Origin: Orychophragmus violaceus
Lineage: Eukaryota; Streptophyta; Magnoliopsida; Brassicales; Brassicaceae
Assembly (NCBI GenBank): GCA_030180135.1
Contig: CM058231.1
Span: 47,254,235-47,318,234, forward strand
Direction of reading: 5' to 3'
Length of the DNA: 64,000 nucleotides
Shown: one piece after another, positions 53,600-64,000 of the stretch
Numbering within the stretch: position 1 is the stretch's first letter
Layout: each line of letters starts with the position of its first letter
Translations under genes and position numbers: made by a program
Notes under the pieces: model-generated
Database searches by the model: none
What the model was told of the DNA's origin: nothing
What the model saw: the letters and a program-made list of their open reading frames with translations, nothing else

Positions 53600-53851
53600 G
53601 TTTTTCTTGGTTTAAACTTGCTTAATGTTTCATAAAACCAAAATAATGTTTAAGTAACTACAACTGAAAGAAAATGGGCCAGAAAACAGTGGGCCATCGA
53701 AAATGCTAAGAAAAACAAGAGAAATAAGATTTAAAACGAGAAAGGAAAGTCTTGGTCGAAAATAGAGAAGAGGCCGGCATGTCTCTCTAATGAATGGGCA
53801 TCGGATCACCTCGTTAAAAACCTTGTGAAGAAAACCCATTTGGGACAAAAC
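53600..53851 (-). repeat. Copia-type 3' region fragment
   Basis: On the minus strand it starts GTTTTGTCCCAAATGGGTTT and continues CACAAGGTTTTTAACGAGG. That wording is common just upstream of or inside the 3' end of plant copia elements. No LTR ends or coding parts accompany it. Confidence 0.45.
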
Positions 53852-55027
53852 TGATAGGTGTATAGTTTTCCCTATTCTACTGCAAGTGCACAGTTAATGC
53901 AATCGTAGTATATAAGGTATCGAATCCCACGAGGACTCTCAGTCACACAATAGATTAATAGTAGTTCAGATTAAATTAAGTGAAGCAGATGTGAAAACAG
54001 TAAACGAAATAGCAAAGTAAATCAAGTGAGTTTGTAAGCAAGAAGGCAAAGCGTTAGGTTTCAGGAATTCTCAGGAAATCAGGAACGCAAGCAATCAATC
54101 TATCTAGATCTAATCAATAACTATTCTAGAACTCAAACACTGATATAGAATTAACCAAATTCCTTTGCGATAATCCTCTAAGTCTAAGTGCAGCAAACCA
54201 AACTTTCGTTTGCGAGAACTAACAGATTAAACTAGCATTAATTCCAAGTTTGATATGTTCACAATTACCCTGAACCAAACTTCTGTTTGCGAACAGTTTA
54301 ATTGCTTATCTAAATTCTTTCTAGTTAAATTAACCAACTTCCGTTGAATTAATCAACCTAACATCATAACTCTGATTAGCTACTTCAGATTAAGCATTAA
54401 GAACAACTTAGATAAAGAACTAGCAGATCTAAATCTCTTCAGATTAATTAAACTATAATTCTCTGAAATCCCTAATGAGAATCCTTCAACCTAACAGGTG
54501 ATCTACTCAGACATATTCATCGAGACAGAAAACATCATAAGTAGAAAACTAAATATCATATAATCAAATAAGAACTGGGGTTAAAAATCAAGTCTCTTTC
54601 GAGATCCGGATCAGCCCCTCAGGCTTTCTGAAATAAAATAGAACTAAAGTAAAACGTAGTCTAAACAATGGCTCAAAAACTCTATTTATAACCTAAAACA
54701 CGAATTGGGGCTTCTCTGTAAATATCAGGAACTTCTGGGCAGAATTGCAATTTCATCATTCTTCATTTAAACCGCCGTTTGGCCCATCTCGCTGGTGCAT
54801 CGATCGATGCTAGGCATGCAACGATCGACACCTTTCTCTGTTTCGGACAGTGAACTCTATCTCTCGGCTAAATACTCCAATTAGCTCCAGAAAGTGCCAA
54901 AATCACCAAATATGCTCCAAATGTGCTTGTACCTAATAAACACTTGAAAAGACTCTAAAACGTAGTAAAAGACTCGATAAATAACACATATACCATGGTT
55001 AAAATCCCTAAAATCCATGGTATATCA
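53852..55027 (-). repeat. Athila-type LTR, minus orientation
   Basis: 1176 bp. The plus strand reads TGATAGGTGTATAG to CCATGGTATATCA. On the minus strand a TATA box TATAAATAGA lies at about 54681-54690. The polypurine tract AAGTGTGGGGGAGT (minus, 55028-55041) marks it as the 3' LTR of the minus-strand Athila fragment to its right. It pairs as an inverted repeat with 57760-58951. Confidence 0.85.
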
Positions 55028-56400
55028 ACTCCCCCACACTTAGCTCTTGCTTGTCCTCAAGCAAGACAAAGAATTAAATGTAGATAAGAGGTTTGAAAAC
55101 TCTTCAGAAACTCTTTTCGTCCTAGAAGCAACAATACTCAGATTCCCCTTAGTAAACCACTGAAAGAATCAATCACAGAATATCAAGACCAACATGTACT
55201 TCCCCCACACTTAGCAACTGTCCTAGGTAAACTCCACAATCACATTCAAGCATTCAAATTCTCCCTACTGACTTCTGCAAGTATTTAAGTGCGGTCTCAC
55301 CTAAGTAGTATCGATCAAAGGGCACATGGATTCTTACCTTATCAGCTCTAGACCACCATACTATCTTTCTCTAGTCCCTTTCTTCTCTTTCCCTTCTTTA
55401 ACAACTGATTTTTCCCCACTGGGTATCATTTTATTTTTTTTTATCAGTGTTCTTCCCGTTATGGGGTGTACTTTGGACACATTCCATGGATCACATGAGA
55501 GATAATAGTGTTTGCTACTATTCCCATGACCACTTCGGAGTTACTAACTCATCCTCAGTTTATTATATATATTTTTTTTTTTACTTTATAGAAGGGGAGA
55601 AGGGAACTAAATAGGACAGGTTTACAGGCTGTGTCAGAACTAACAAGGGAATCCGACACAAAGTATACCAAGCCCTTAGGTGAGAAATCTAAGTCAGTAT
55701 TAAGGTTGAAGTCAGTAAAAGGATCCTCTGATACCTGAAGTGATGTGGGTGTTCCCAGTAGGTTGATCTGTGATGGGGTTTTCTAATAGTCAGAGATAGA
55801 TCCTGCAACTTCATCCCAATGGTTACTTAAGTTCCTGCAAGTCTCGTAAATCTTCTCAGAAAATCATAGTTTCTTACTTAAACAATTTTGACTCAATAAA
55901 ACAAAAATTTTCCTGAAAAATGGACTGACTCTTAAGAAAACAGAAAACAAAAGTCAGTAGCACCTCCCCCACACTTAAGACACACTGTCCCCAGTAGTGT
56001 CCAGCGAAGGATCGGTAAAAAGAAAGAAAAATGGTTAATGGATGTTTTAGTTCTGTCGGGTTTTACCTCTGTCGCACATGCACCGATCGTTGCACTAAGT
56101 GCACCGACCGTTGCTGTGTGATTCTTTCGTATTGTGACGATCGACACAATGGTGTGTCGATCGACGCACTGCGTTTTCACGAACAGTCATCAAGTTAGCA
56201 GGTTAGTCCGTCTGTTTTTGTCAATTTTGATCCCAGCAAGCTGAGAACACTAGAAACAGAGTAAAACCGAAGCAAAAGATGTACCAAATAAAGTGCAAAT
56301 CATCCAAACATAGTAGAATCCTAAAAATCAAAGAAGAAAAGTGCAAAAGAAAAGAAAAAGTCAGAATACAGAACCGAAAGACTGAACATGGAGACTACTC
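55028..56400 (-). other. Athila 3' untranslated region
   Basis: About 1.37 kb between ORF1 and the LTR, without a gene. Its LTR-proximal 230 bases (55028-55260) are repeated inverted at 57526-57759. Two further purine tracts (AAGTGTGGGGGA) occur near 55205 and 55970. A TGTCGATCGACG palindrome lies at 56155-56166. Confidence 0.7.
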
Positions 56401-57528
56401 TCACTCTCTAACATCATCTATCCCACCATACAGTGCATCATCATCGGCTGCCTCGGGTGCGGGATCAGTATCAGTCGGAGATCGCTGTCGACGACGGTCA
56501 GGTACGGGCTGATGGATCTGTGGTGACCTCCTGCAGCTGCAAGTACGCACGAAGTTCCAAAGAACTCGAAACATACCATCTGATCTCTCTCTCCACTCTG
56601 CCTCAGAGTATGCACCGTAAGCCATCGCAGGCTCTGGAAAGGGACCCACAATGTCGACTGGGGCAGGCGCTGGCGCAGGAGTAGGGGCAGAAGAAGTCGA
56701 AGCTCGTGAGGAAGGCTCTCCCAGCGGATGAGCCATAGTCGGAATCCCACGCTGTGCAGACTCAGGAGGCTGAAATCTCAGTGCCTCTAATGTGTCAATC
56801 TGTGTCCATCTGGCAGCAGGAAGCTCAATACCAGTCCTCCCAGTGGTCGGATCAGTGTAAACCCAAATGCGCCCCTCCTTGAGCCAGGTAGCGCTCTGCA
56901 AATGGCTGAGATCCAGGAACTCCCGAGCTGTATCACGCTCTGTGCCATGAAGAGGAATCCCACAATACTCAAAAATGGGAGTAAGTAAACTCCCTACCGT
57001 CTCAGTACCAGCTCCATCAAACGGCTTCAGCTGCAGATCAACTAAATGTTGTGCGAAAATAGCTCCCAAGTTGAGACCTGCAGTCGGATCTCTCACGCCA
57101 GAACCTCTAAACTGATCTCTCAGCCCCATAAACAGCAACTCCATCTCAAGTTTGCGCATCTTGTTGGCCTCAAACTTGCAAAGCAAGCTCCAGCACAAGA
57201 TACGCGAGACATATCGCAGCACCGGATGTCTCATCTGCACTACTGGTGTGGTCTTGGAGTTGTATCAACCGCTGCCAATACTCTCCCAGAATGTGCGGGC
57301 CTCCACCGGATCCCACTCGAGTGGCATGGCTATGCGCCTCGGCTCAGTCCTGAACCCGTAGATCCTGCAGAGATCAAGTAGAGGAATCCGATACCTGACT
57401 CCCCAACTCATGAAGGTGAAAGCACCCACTGTAGCGCTCCTGTGGTCGGGATCCGAGTAAACCACTCTGCAAGTGGCCAATAGCTGCCTGACCAGCTCAG
57501 GATAGAGGTCATAGTGTCGCATCGGCAT
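56401..57528 (-). pseudogene. Athila ORF1-type pseudogene
   Basis: A minus-strand frame of about 375 codons broken by a single TGA at 57265. The first part has YPELVRQLLATCRVVY, SWGVRYRIPLLDLCRIYGF and EARTFWESIG. The second has RILCWSLLCKFEANKMRKLE, LFMGLRDQFRG and RIWVYTDPTTGRTGIELP, and then a Pro/Ala-rich and acidic C-terminus. It matches the Athila ORF1 family, whose molecular role is not established. The N-terminal side is cut at 57526, where the inverted copy of the element's own 3' end begins. Confidence 0.8.
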
Positions 57529-58951
57529 TTGAATGCTTGAATGTGATTGTGGAGTTTACTTAGGACAGTTGCTAAGTGTGGGGGAAGTACATGTTGGTCT
57601 TGATATCCTGTGATTGATTCTTTCAGTGGTTTACTAAGGGGAATCTGAGTATTGTAGCTTCTAGGATGAAATGAGTTTCTGAAGAGTTTTCAAACCTCTT
57701 CACCAAACTTTAGTTCTCTGTTTTGCTTGAGGGCAAGCAAAGGCTAAGTGTGGGGGAGTTGATATATCATGGTTTTTACTAGTTTTAGACCATGATATAA
57801 GTGTGTTTTAGTGTCTTTTGTGTTCTTTTAGAGTCTTTTACAGGTATAATCGGGTTTGGAGCATATTTGGTGATTATGGCACTTTTTGGAGATATTTGGA
57901 GTGTTTGGCCGAGAGATAGAGTTCACTGTCCGAAACAGAGGAATGCATCGATCGATGCACTCTAGCATCGATCGTTGCACCAGCGAGATGGGCCGAAACT
58001 CGGCGGTTTATGAAGAGTCAAGATATTGCACTCTGATCCAGAAGTTCCTGATATTTACAAAGAAGCCCCTGGCCGAGATTAAACCTATATAATTAAGTTT
58101 TTGGTGTTTATTTACTTACGCTTTCATAATTAAGAGCAGAGGATTTTTAGAGCTTTTGGGGCTGATCTGAACCTTTTACTTCATCTGTATTTGGAGAAGA
58201 TTTTGAACCCCTTTTATTCTTTATCTTCTATGCAATTTATTCAATATATGATTATGTTTTCATTATCTATGTCTGAGTAGATTCCTTGTTAGGTTTAGGG
58301 TTTCTCACATAGGATTTCATGACTTGCTAGACTTGTTTATTTCAGTTAAGGATTCATAACTATATCTGTTCTTCAATCTAATTGCGCTCAAAGCTAGTTC
58401 TAACCTGATCAATTAGAATCTAGATCTTAGGTTGCTAAATACGTCACGGAAGTGGGGTTTAGGAATCTGAACTAATTAGGTTGAGCAATTAAACTTCTCG
58501 CAAACGAAAGTTTGGTTTAGGATAATTGTGAACATATCAAACTTGGAATTAATGCTAGTTTAATATGTTAGTTCTCGCAAACGAAAGTTTGGTTTGCTGC
58601 ACTTAGACTTAGAGAATTATCGCAAAGGAATTTGGTTAATTCTATATCTGTGTTTTGAGTTCTAGAACTGTGCTTAATTAGATCCTTGCTGAATGAACTG
58701 TCTGCTTGTCTGATTTCCTGATAACGCCCTAGACTTAGCGCTCTTAATAACTTGCTTTCACAACCAATAATCTCTGCTTTCTGTTTACTTTCTCGCACTG
58801 CTTTTCATTAAATCACATTGCTTTCTTCCTAGTTTAATTTCCTGTTCTTGAGCTATTGAATACGGAGTCCCTGTGGATTCGATACCTATATACTACAACT
58901 ACTGAATTGTGCACTTGCAGTTAGATATAGGATAAAACCTGACACCTATCA
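57526..58951 (+). repeat. Inverted Athila 3' end: UTR piece, PPT and LTR
   Basis: 57526-57759 is the inverted copy of 55028-55260 and ends with the polypurine tract (57746-57759). The LTR 57760-58951 (TGATATATCATGG to ACACCTATCA, 1192 bp) follows in plus orientation. Unlike a normal element, both LTRs of this locus face outward with their own PPT. CATCGATCGATG-type palindromes lie at 57945-57980. Confidence 0.85.
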
Positions 58952-60168
58952 GCTGCTTGCGCTTGCCCATTAAGGATTTACTCGTCCATCCTTCTCAGTG
59001 TCATGTGACAACTAAAGACAGTAAGAGAAAATCAATTAAATAAATAACACGAGACGACTTTATAAACATGGATTGTGAAAAATGTTACCTTACCTGAGGA
59101 AGTTGTTATATTCATCTTTTTAGATTTCCCGAGATCGCAGTTCTTTGCAGTGCTTCCGCAGTCCTTTGTAGTGCTAACCATATCTTTCATCCGTCGTTGA
59201 CAGATCTCCTCAAAAAATATTTTAGAAAACAGTTATGGATAGTTTGGTCATGTCTCAAATGATACAAACACTATCTTATAAACGCTCAGACACTCGAACT
59301 TAACAAACACACAGAGAATATTTAAATAGAGACGTCAAACTCAATTGCTTGCTAACTATAAGATTAACATCCTAACCATCAGACTCTATCTCATCAAACA
59401 CTCATTAAAAATGTAACCAAAAGTAAAGCAAAGCAGAAGTTGTCTCGTTTAATTGTTCCAACAATCAGATTCAGAAATTGTCATGTTTCAAAAGAAAAGA
59501 AAAGCATAAGAAAACAAGACGGTTTAACACACACCCAAACGTCATATTTTACCTGTAGCTTTAGCCATCGTATCACGGAGGGTTTCGTGATTCAGAGATT
59601 CAAGGAAGAGTTTGAGAGGGTCGATAGGGTTTCTGCCAAATTTAGCGATGAAATTGAAAGTCTCAAATAAGAGATTCAAAGAAGAGATATCAGTTTGATA
59701 TGGGTGGCATAGAAAAGGATTTGGAGAGAGATTAGAGAGATGATGCGAAGGAGATTTCTGAGAAGGGGAAGAACTTAATAAAATCAAGGTTTGTCGTATT
59801 TGATGATTTCCTGACACGTTGTCGAAACTTCTTTGGGTATAGGCGGTTAATTGAAATATTTTGGGCTATAAAATAGGGTTTTGGTTTCTCGGATTAATTT
59901 GGAAATTGTTTTGAATTTTTACCCACTTGTAGTCGTAATATATTCCTTTTTTATTGTCTCCATTTTTAAAATTTAAATTTATCCATTATACTTTATTAAA
60001 ACCATAAAAAAGTTTGCTCACAATATAAAGTACGATTGAAGACAGGTTTTATGAAATCAAATTTTTTGTTTTAAATTTATTGAAATTTTTGGGTATATTT
60101 TCCGGATTATAAAATTATAAATCACAAGAAATTTAGGAAATAGTTTTGAAATTTTTGTAAAAGCAAAT
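58952..60168. other. Probable host-gene remnant and unassigned AT-rich DNA
   Basis: On the minus strand an ATG context near 59567 (GATACGATGGCTAAAGCTACAG-GTAAAA) ends at a donor. A second exon-like piece at 59208-59094 has good AG and GTAAGG borders and an open frame (ICQRRMKDMVSTTKDCGS). The phases of the two do not join cleanly. The downstream side is cut by the Athila insertion at 58951. No protein family was recognised. 59818-60168 holds nothing. Confidence 0.35.
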
Positions 60169-60297
60169 GTAAAAGCAAAGATGAAACTTTAAATTTTCAG
60201 GGTTTAGGGTTTAGGGTTTCTTTTAGAATGAGCAAAACCTCAAAACCTAAAAAAGAAACAGCAAAACCTCATTTTGAGGTTTCATCTTTTGTTTTAC
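60169..60297. mobile_element. Small MITE-like palindrome with telomere-like repeat
   Basis: Terminal inverted repeats of 19 bases (GTAAAAGCAAAGATGAAAC at 60169-60187 and GTTTCATCTTTTGTTTTAC at 60279-60297, two or three mismatches). The interior contains three telomere-like AGGGTTT units (60199-60219). No clear target duplication was found. Confidence 0.55.
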
Positions 60298-60967
60298 ATT
60301 TTGGTCATTGTAATTATACACCTAATTAGTTTTAGTCCTTAAATAATTTTACATCCTATGAAAATGTCTGATTTCAACATAAACACTCATTTATCACTTC
60401 GAAATGCATTGATTAATCATATTTGAGAGCATAACGGATATAAACAAAATTAAAATGGATCATCTGGTATACCGGAACGTGAACCTCCAAGATCATCGAA
60501 ATGTTGTTGATGAAATCAATTGCATGGTGCTAAGGAACATGAACACTGATTTGATGTTTAATGTTACAGTGTATATATATATATATAGAAAACAAGTAGA
60601 ATCTGTAGGATATATTTCGCATAAAGGATTATCCTAGGATATCCTCCATCTACCATAACAAGAATATACATAATCCTACAAAATTAAACATAGCATTTCC
60701 GAATTATCTTAATCAAACATATATAGTGAGATGAAGTGGTTGGTGTGAAATGTTATTACTGGTTTTATGATGGTTTGAAAAATTAAATTCTGATTTTTTG
60801 AATCTTTCTACATACCTAATTTTTTGTTTTCGTATATATGTATCATGTTGAGGAAATTTAATAATATCGGTTGATATGAACACTTAATATTCTTCTTGTC
60901 TTTGATTGGAGGGTGGCTGCAGCATAAATGTCTCACCGAAATAGAGGAACTCTGCAAAAATCTGCAA
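60298..60967. other. No recognised gene
   Basis: AT-rich sequence with a short TA run near 60572-60588. No supported feature. Confidence 0.45.
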
Positions 60968-61047
60968 GAGAACAAAAGACAAAATCAGGATACGGTTCAA
61001 GGGCTCAAAGGCTACAACAGAACAAAAGACAAAATCAGCGTACGGTT
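60968..61047. repeat. Short direct repeat
   Basis: AGAACAAAAGACAAAATCAG followed by a-or-c TACGGTT occurs twice, starting about 51 bases apart (near 60968 and 61019). It is a small local duplication. Confidence 0.7.
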
Positions 61048-61119
61048 TGCATGATATTTAAATCTAACCATGATTAATTGATTGATTGGGGTCTCAAAGA
61101 GACACACTCCACGAAACAG

Positions 61120-61377
<258 letters not shown>

Positions 61378-61537
61378 CTGAAGCGGCGCTCGAGGCAAAT
61401 TATTAAAACCCTCATTTCCTGTAACCTTCTTTAATTTAAGTTCATTGTTTGGTGAGGGAAGTTATTTTGTCGTAATAATCATCCCTCTCTCTAACTTTTC
61501 TCCCACTTTCATTCTCTCTGAAACAGAACCAAACACA

Positions 61538-62822
61538 ATGGTCCATTACAACTACATAGCAGAAACACGACCTAACAGAGACGAAACCAGTTGGCGCTTC
61601 AGAGTTAAGATTTTCTGCGTCTACCCACACTATGTGTTTGCAGATGGACCATATTGGAGTTACATCTTGGTCGACCATAGAGTAAGTGAAAAATATTTAG
61701 CAGAGTTTTCGGCATGCAAGACTGCACTCGTTCCTGACTATATGATCTTCATGCTTTTACTTATGTGTAGGGAAGCAAGATCAAAATGGTCATTTATCCA
61801 GGACAAATAAATGACTTCTCTAGACTAGAGAAACAAGAAGGAAAGTGGATCAAGATCTCTCGAGTTAGGGTGGTCCGAGCGGATCCAGGTTTATGTCCAA
61901 CAAAGTCTCGCTACCGACTTGAAGCCACCGAATACACTGAGATCAAACTTATCGAGCCATTGGACACCAAGCATTACATGAAATTTGTTAGTTTCCTCCA
62001 AATTTGTGACATAAAAACAAACAGTGATGTTCCTATATGTGAAAACTATCGAAAGTTTTCATATTTTCAATGTTTTTAGCTTTTTGTCCATGGAACCAAT
62101 TTCTTAGGTTTAAGATTTTGCTCTGTCAATTTGTAATTCCGGGTCTTTCATTTTTATAATGATATTTACATTCTTAGCAAAAAAATGTTTTTATCTTTTC
62201 TAAATGTGAAACTCTAAATGACTAAAATATGCACAAATATCTTGTGTAGACACTATGGACGTGGTCTCGATCATCTGCCCCCTTGAAGTCGATTCCCTAA
62301 ACCCTGCAAGGACAAAGAAAGTGTTCCACCTCAGAGACGCCATGTAAGTGCATGTTTTCGGTAATGTAGCAGTTAAAACCATGACAGAAACAATTGATTA
62401 AAGCGTGTGGCAATTCGATAAAAAGAACAATTGTTTAGGATAGTTCATATTAACTTCTCTTATTCATAATAGGAACGATAAGTTAAAGTGTGTGGCTTAT
62501 GGCAAATACGCGGTTGACTTCTGGCCTGAAATTTTAAAAACTAAGCCTCCAGAAACGATTGTGGTGCTCAATATGTGGAGGAGCTTTCGGAATGGAAGTA
62601 ACTGTTTTAATAATTTTCATTAGTTTATATATAATAATTTAGGATAGTTCGCTAAAGTACTTATTTTATATAGATGATCGTGATGACACATGGGTTGAGA
62701 CAGTGGAAGGCTTATCCGACTACAGGTTCAATCCGCAAATTCAGGAGGTTCAAGATCTCAGGTTCCAACTAGAGCCTTGTGACCCTGATGTTGCCGGAAG
62801 CAGTGATTTTGTCTCTATCTAA
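61538..62822 (+). CDS. RPA1-like OB-fold protein, five exons
   Basis: Predicted exons are 61538-61681, 61771-62005, 62250-62343, 62473-62597 and 62674-62822. All introns are GT..AG, and the exon lengths sum to 747 bases, giving 248 codons plus stop with every phase closing. The protein starts MVHYNYIAETRPNRDETSWR and has RFRVKIFCVYPHY, KIKMVIYPGQINDF, WIKISRVRVVRADPG and PTKSRYRLEATEY. VVSIICPLEV, KKVFHLRDAMNDKLKCVAYG and KYAVDFWPEI follow. This is the tandem OB-fold layout of plant replication protein A large-subunit-like proteins (two domains, no C-terminal zinc ribbon), which bind single-stranded DNA. Brassicaceae genomes hold many such small paralogues, some carried by Helitrons. Expression and function are unproven. 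Confidence 0.75.
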
Positions 62823-63440
62823 ATCTCATGTATAATTTAGTGTATGTTACTTAAGAACCTTAACTTTTATTATGTTTTCAGTTTTAATATGTTTAATGAA
62901 CCTTACTTTTTAATATACTTTCATTTTTTATATATCTATTTAATAACGGTAATTGATAGACTTATTTTAGTAAGATATAGTAACATATCTTGTAGACATT
63001 ATTTTTCAAAAAAAAAAATGTATCTAATAGATGATTAGAACAGAATTGTATATATAATATTATTAGAACAAATTTATAAAGTTTAGTAATTTATTTTGTA
63101 ATTATATTAAAATATTATAAGACCCGCCAAACCAAAAAACAATTATCGCGCCTAAACCAAATATTTTGCTAAATTATCATAAACCGATAGAAATACCATA
63201 ACCATCATAACCTCTCTCAAATTCAGACAGTCTTCTCCTTTCCGCGTGTGTTATTCATCTGCTGCAACAAGAAGTCTGTATGAGGTATTTCTTCTCATTT
63301 TATACCCAATTTATGTCTATAATAAAGTGCATGTCGGTGTTATCAAGTCTGACTGATTTCATGGTCATTTTTATGAAGTTTTCTTTATTATTTAATAACT
63401 GTTCTGACTTTTAAGTGATTCATGTTAGTAGATTAACTTC
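62823..63440. other. Intergenic AT-rich region
   Basis: The 3' flank of the RPA-like gene and the upstream region of the B3 gene. Homopolymer A/T runs occur near 63010 and 63060. No feature is seen apart from a possible short upstream exon near 63270 that could not be joined in phase. Confidence 0.5.
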
Positions 63441-64000
63441 ACACTACTAAAGGCTTCACTAATAGGAAACCCTCATTTCTTCAAGCCTCTCCTTCCCGAA
63501 TTCCTTTCAAGTGTGGTATGTAATTAGTGATTCCTCTTTCTCTCTATATGTAATGCTTATATACTTATTCTTAGTTGGGTTCTCTTGGGCGTTGCAGAGT
63601 ATCCCAAAAGAGTTCTACAAAGACCACATAGATGGAAAAACTAATATTATAGCTGGTGAGCTCAATTTGGATGTGTGTAACCTGAAATTTCCTCTGAAAC
63701 GTGTTTGTGACTGAATAACTGAAGGCTGGCAAGAGTTCGCCGAGGGACACGATTTTCGAGTCGGAGACGTTTTAATATTCGAGTACTTTAGAGATTTAAA
63801 TTTCCATGTACATGCATTTGAACCCAGTTGTTGTGAACTCCAATGGGTAAAGACTCCAAACAGAAAATCGGCAGGAGGACATGAGTAAGTTATCTTATAT
63901 TGTATTCCAAGATTAATTGTTGTTTTTATTTGGTGTTAGTACGATCTAACGTTTGTATGATTTGTTGCAGGAAATGAAGAGAACTTTGTAACACTAAATG
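63441..64000 (+). pseudogene. REM-like B3 DNA-binding domain gene, partial, with in-frame stop
   Basis: The exon-like stretch to 63515 encodes NPHFFKPLLPEFLSSV and ends at GTATGT. The next, 63598-63884, encodes SIPKEFYKDHIDGK, then a TGA (near 63712), then ITEGWQEFAEGHDFRVGDVL, FEYFRDLNFHVHAFEPSCCE and ends at GTAAGT. This is a complete B3 domain of the REM type (plant transcription factors, often reproductive). The TGA falls where the family has a basic or other residue just before the TEGW motif. The third exon begins after 63970 and does not join cleanly in phase. It is probably a pseudogene, and the gene runs off the window. Confidence 0.7.

Noticed and set aside
2543..58951. One very large Athila element bounded by the LTRs at 2543 and 57760
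   Set aside because: Both LTRs have a polypurine tract on their left, so both are 3' LTRs in plus orientation, and no primer site or matching target duplication links them.
59542..59817. A minus-strand protein of 91 residues as a real gene
   Set aside because: Most of it reads like a 5' untranslated region. Only the last codons before a splice donor look coding, and the next exon does not join in phase.

Overview
The window is repeat-dense flowering-plant nuclear DNA, most likely from a Brassicaceae species. The reasons are Athila-type and Tat-type Ty3/gypsy elements, Ty1/copia elements primed by initiator tRNA-Met, a Helitron ending in a GC hairpin plus CTAG, small MITEs, introns with GT..AG borders, and REM-like B3 and RPA1-like gene sequences typical of that family. 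No bacterial, organellar or viral genome is present. The species cannot be fixed from the sequence.

Layout. Positions 1-4422 are Athila debris: a decayed gag-protease on the minus strand, one LTR, and the start of a broken Athila ORF1. That ORF1 resumes at 41207. Between the two halves sits a nested stack of about 36.8 kb. A gag-only LTR element (called N here, 4423-41201, TSD TATAC) took a Tat-type gypsy element in its left LTR (5040-36382). The Tat element took two copia insertions: C in pol (8711-23953, TSD GAAAT) and E in gag (26758-34649, TSD CAGCG). Copia C took copia B (9344-17166) in opposite orientation. B has an uninterrupted 1325-codon polyprotein gene. E has a 1319-codon one whose protease motif reads DTE. 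C carries a frameshift. The Tat element has several premature stops, two RNase H domains, and an antisense ORF with its own TATA box.

From 42.2 to 46.3 kb are Athila and N remnants. From 46306 to 50308 is a putative Helitron that appears to have collected pieces of at least four host genes, all on the plus strand: an unidentified promoter and 5' end, a HemK/PrmC-type methyltransferase, a GINS PSF3 5' end, and a myosin XI tail. A Tourist-like MITE is inserted in it. From 51.2 to 53.8 kb are a gene fragment, a solo N LTR and further N and copia pieces. From 53852 to 58951 is an Athila rearrangement with two LTRs facing outward around an ORF1 pseudogene.

The right end is the most gene-like part. 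A five-exon RPA/OB-fold gene (61538-62822, 248 codons, all splice phases closing) lies just behind a pure (CT)125 tract. A partial REM-like B3-domain gene with an in-frame stop runs to the edge of the window.

All calls come from reading the sequence by eye. Family names rest on remembered protein motifs and were not checked by database search.
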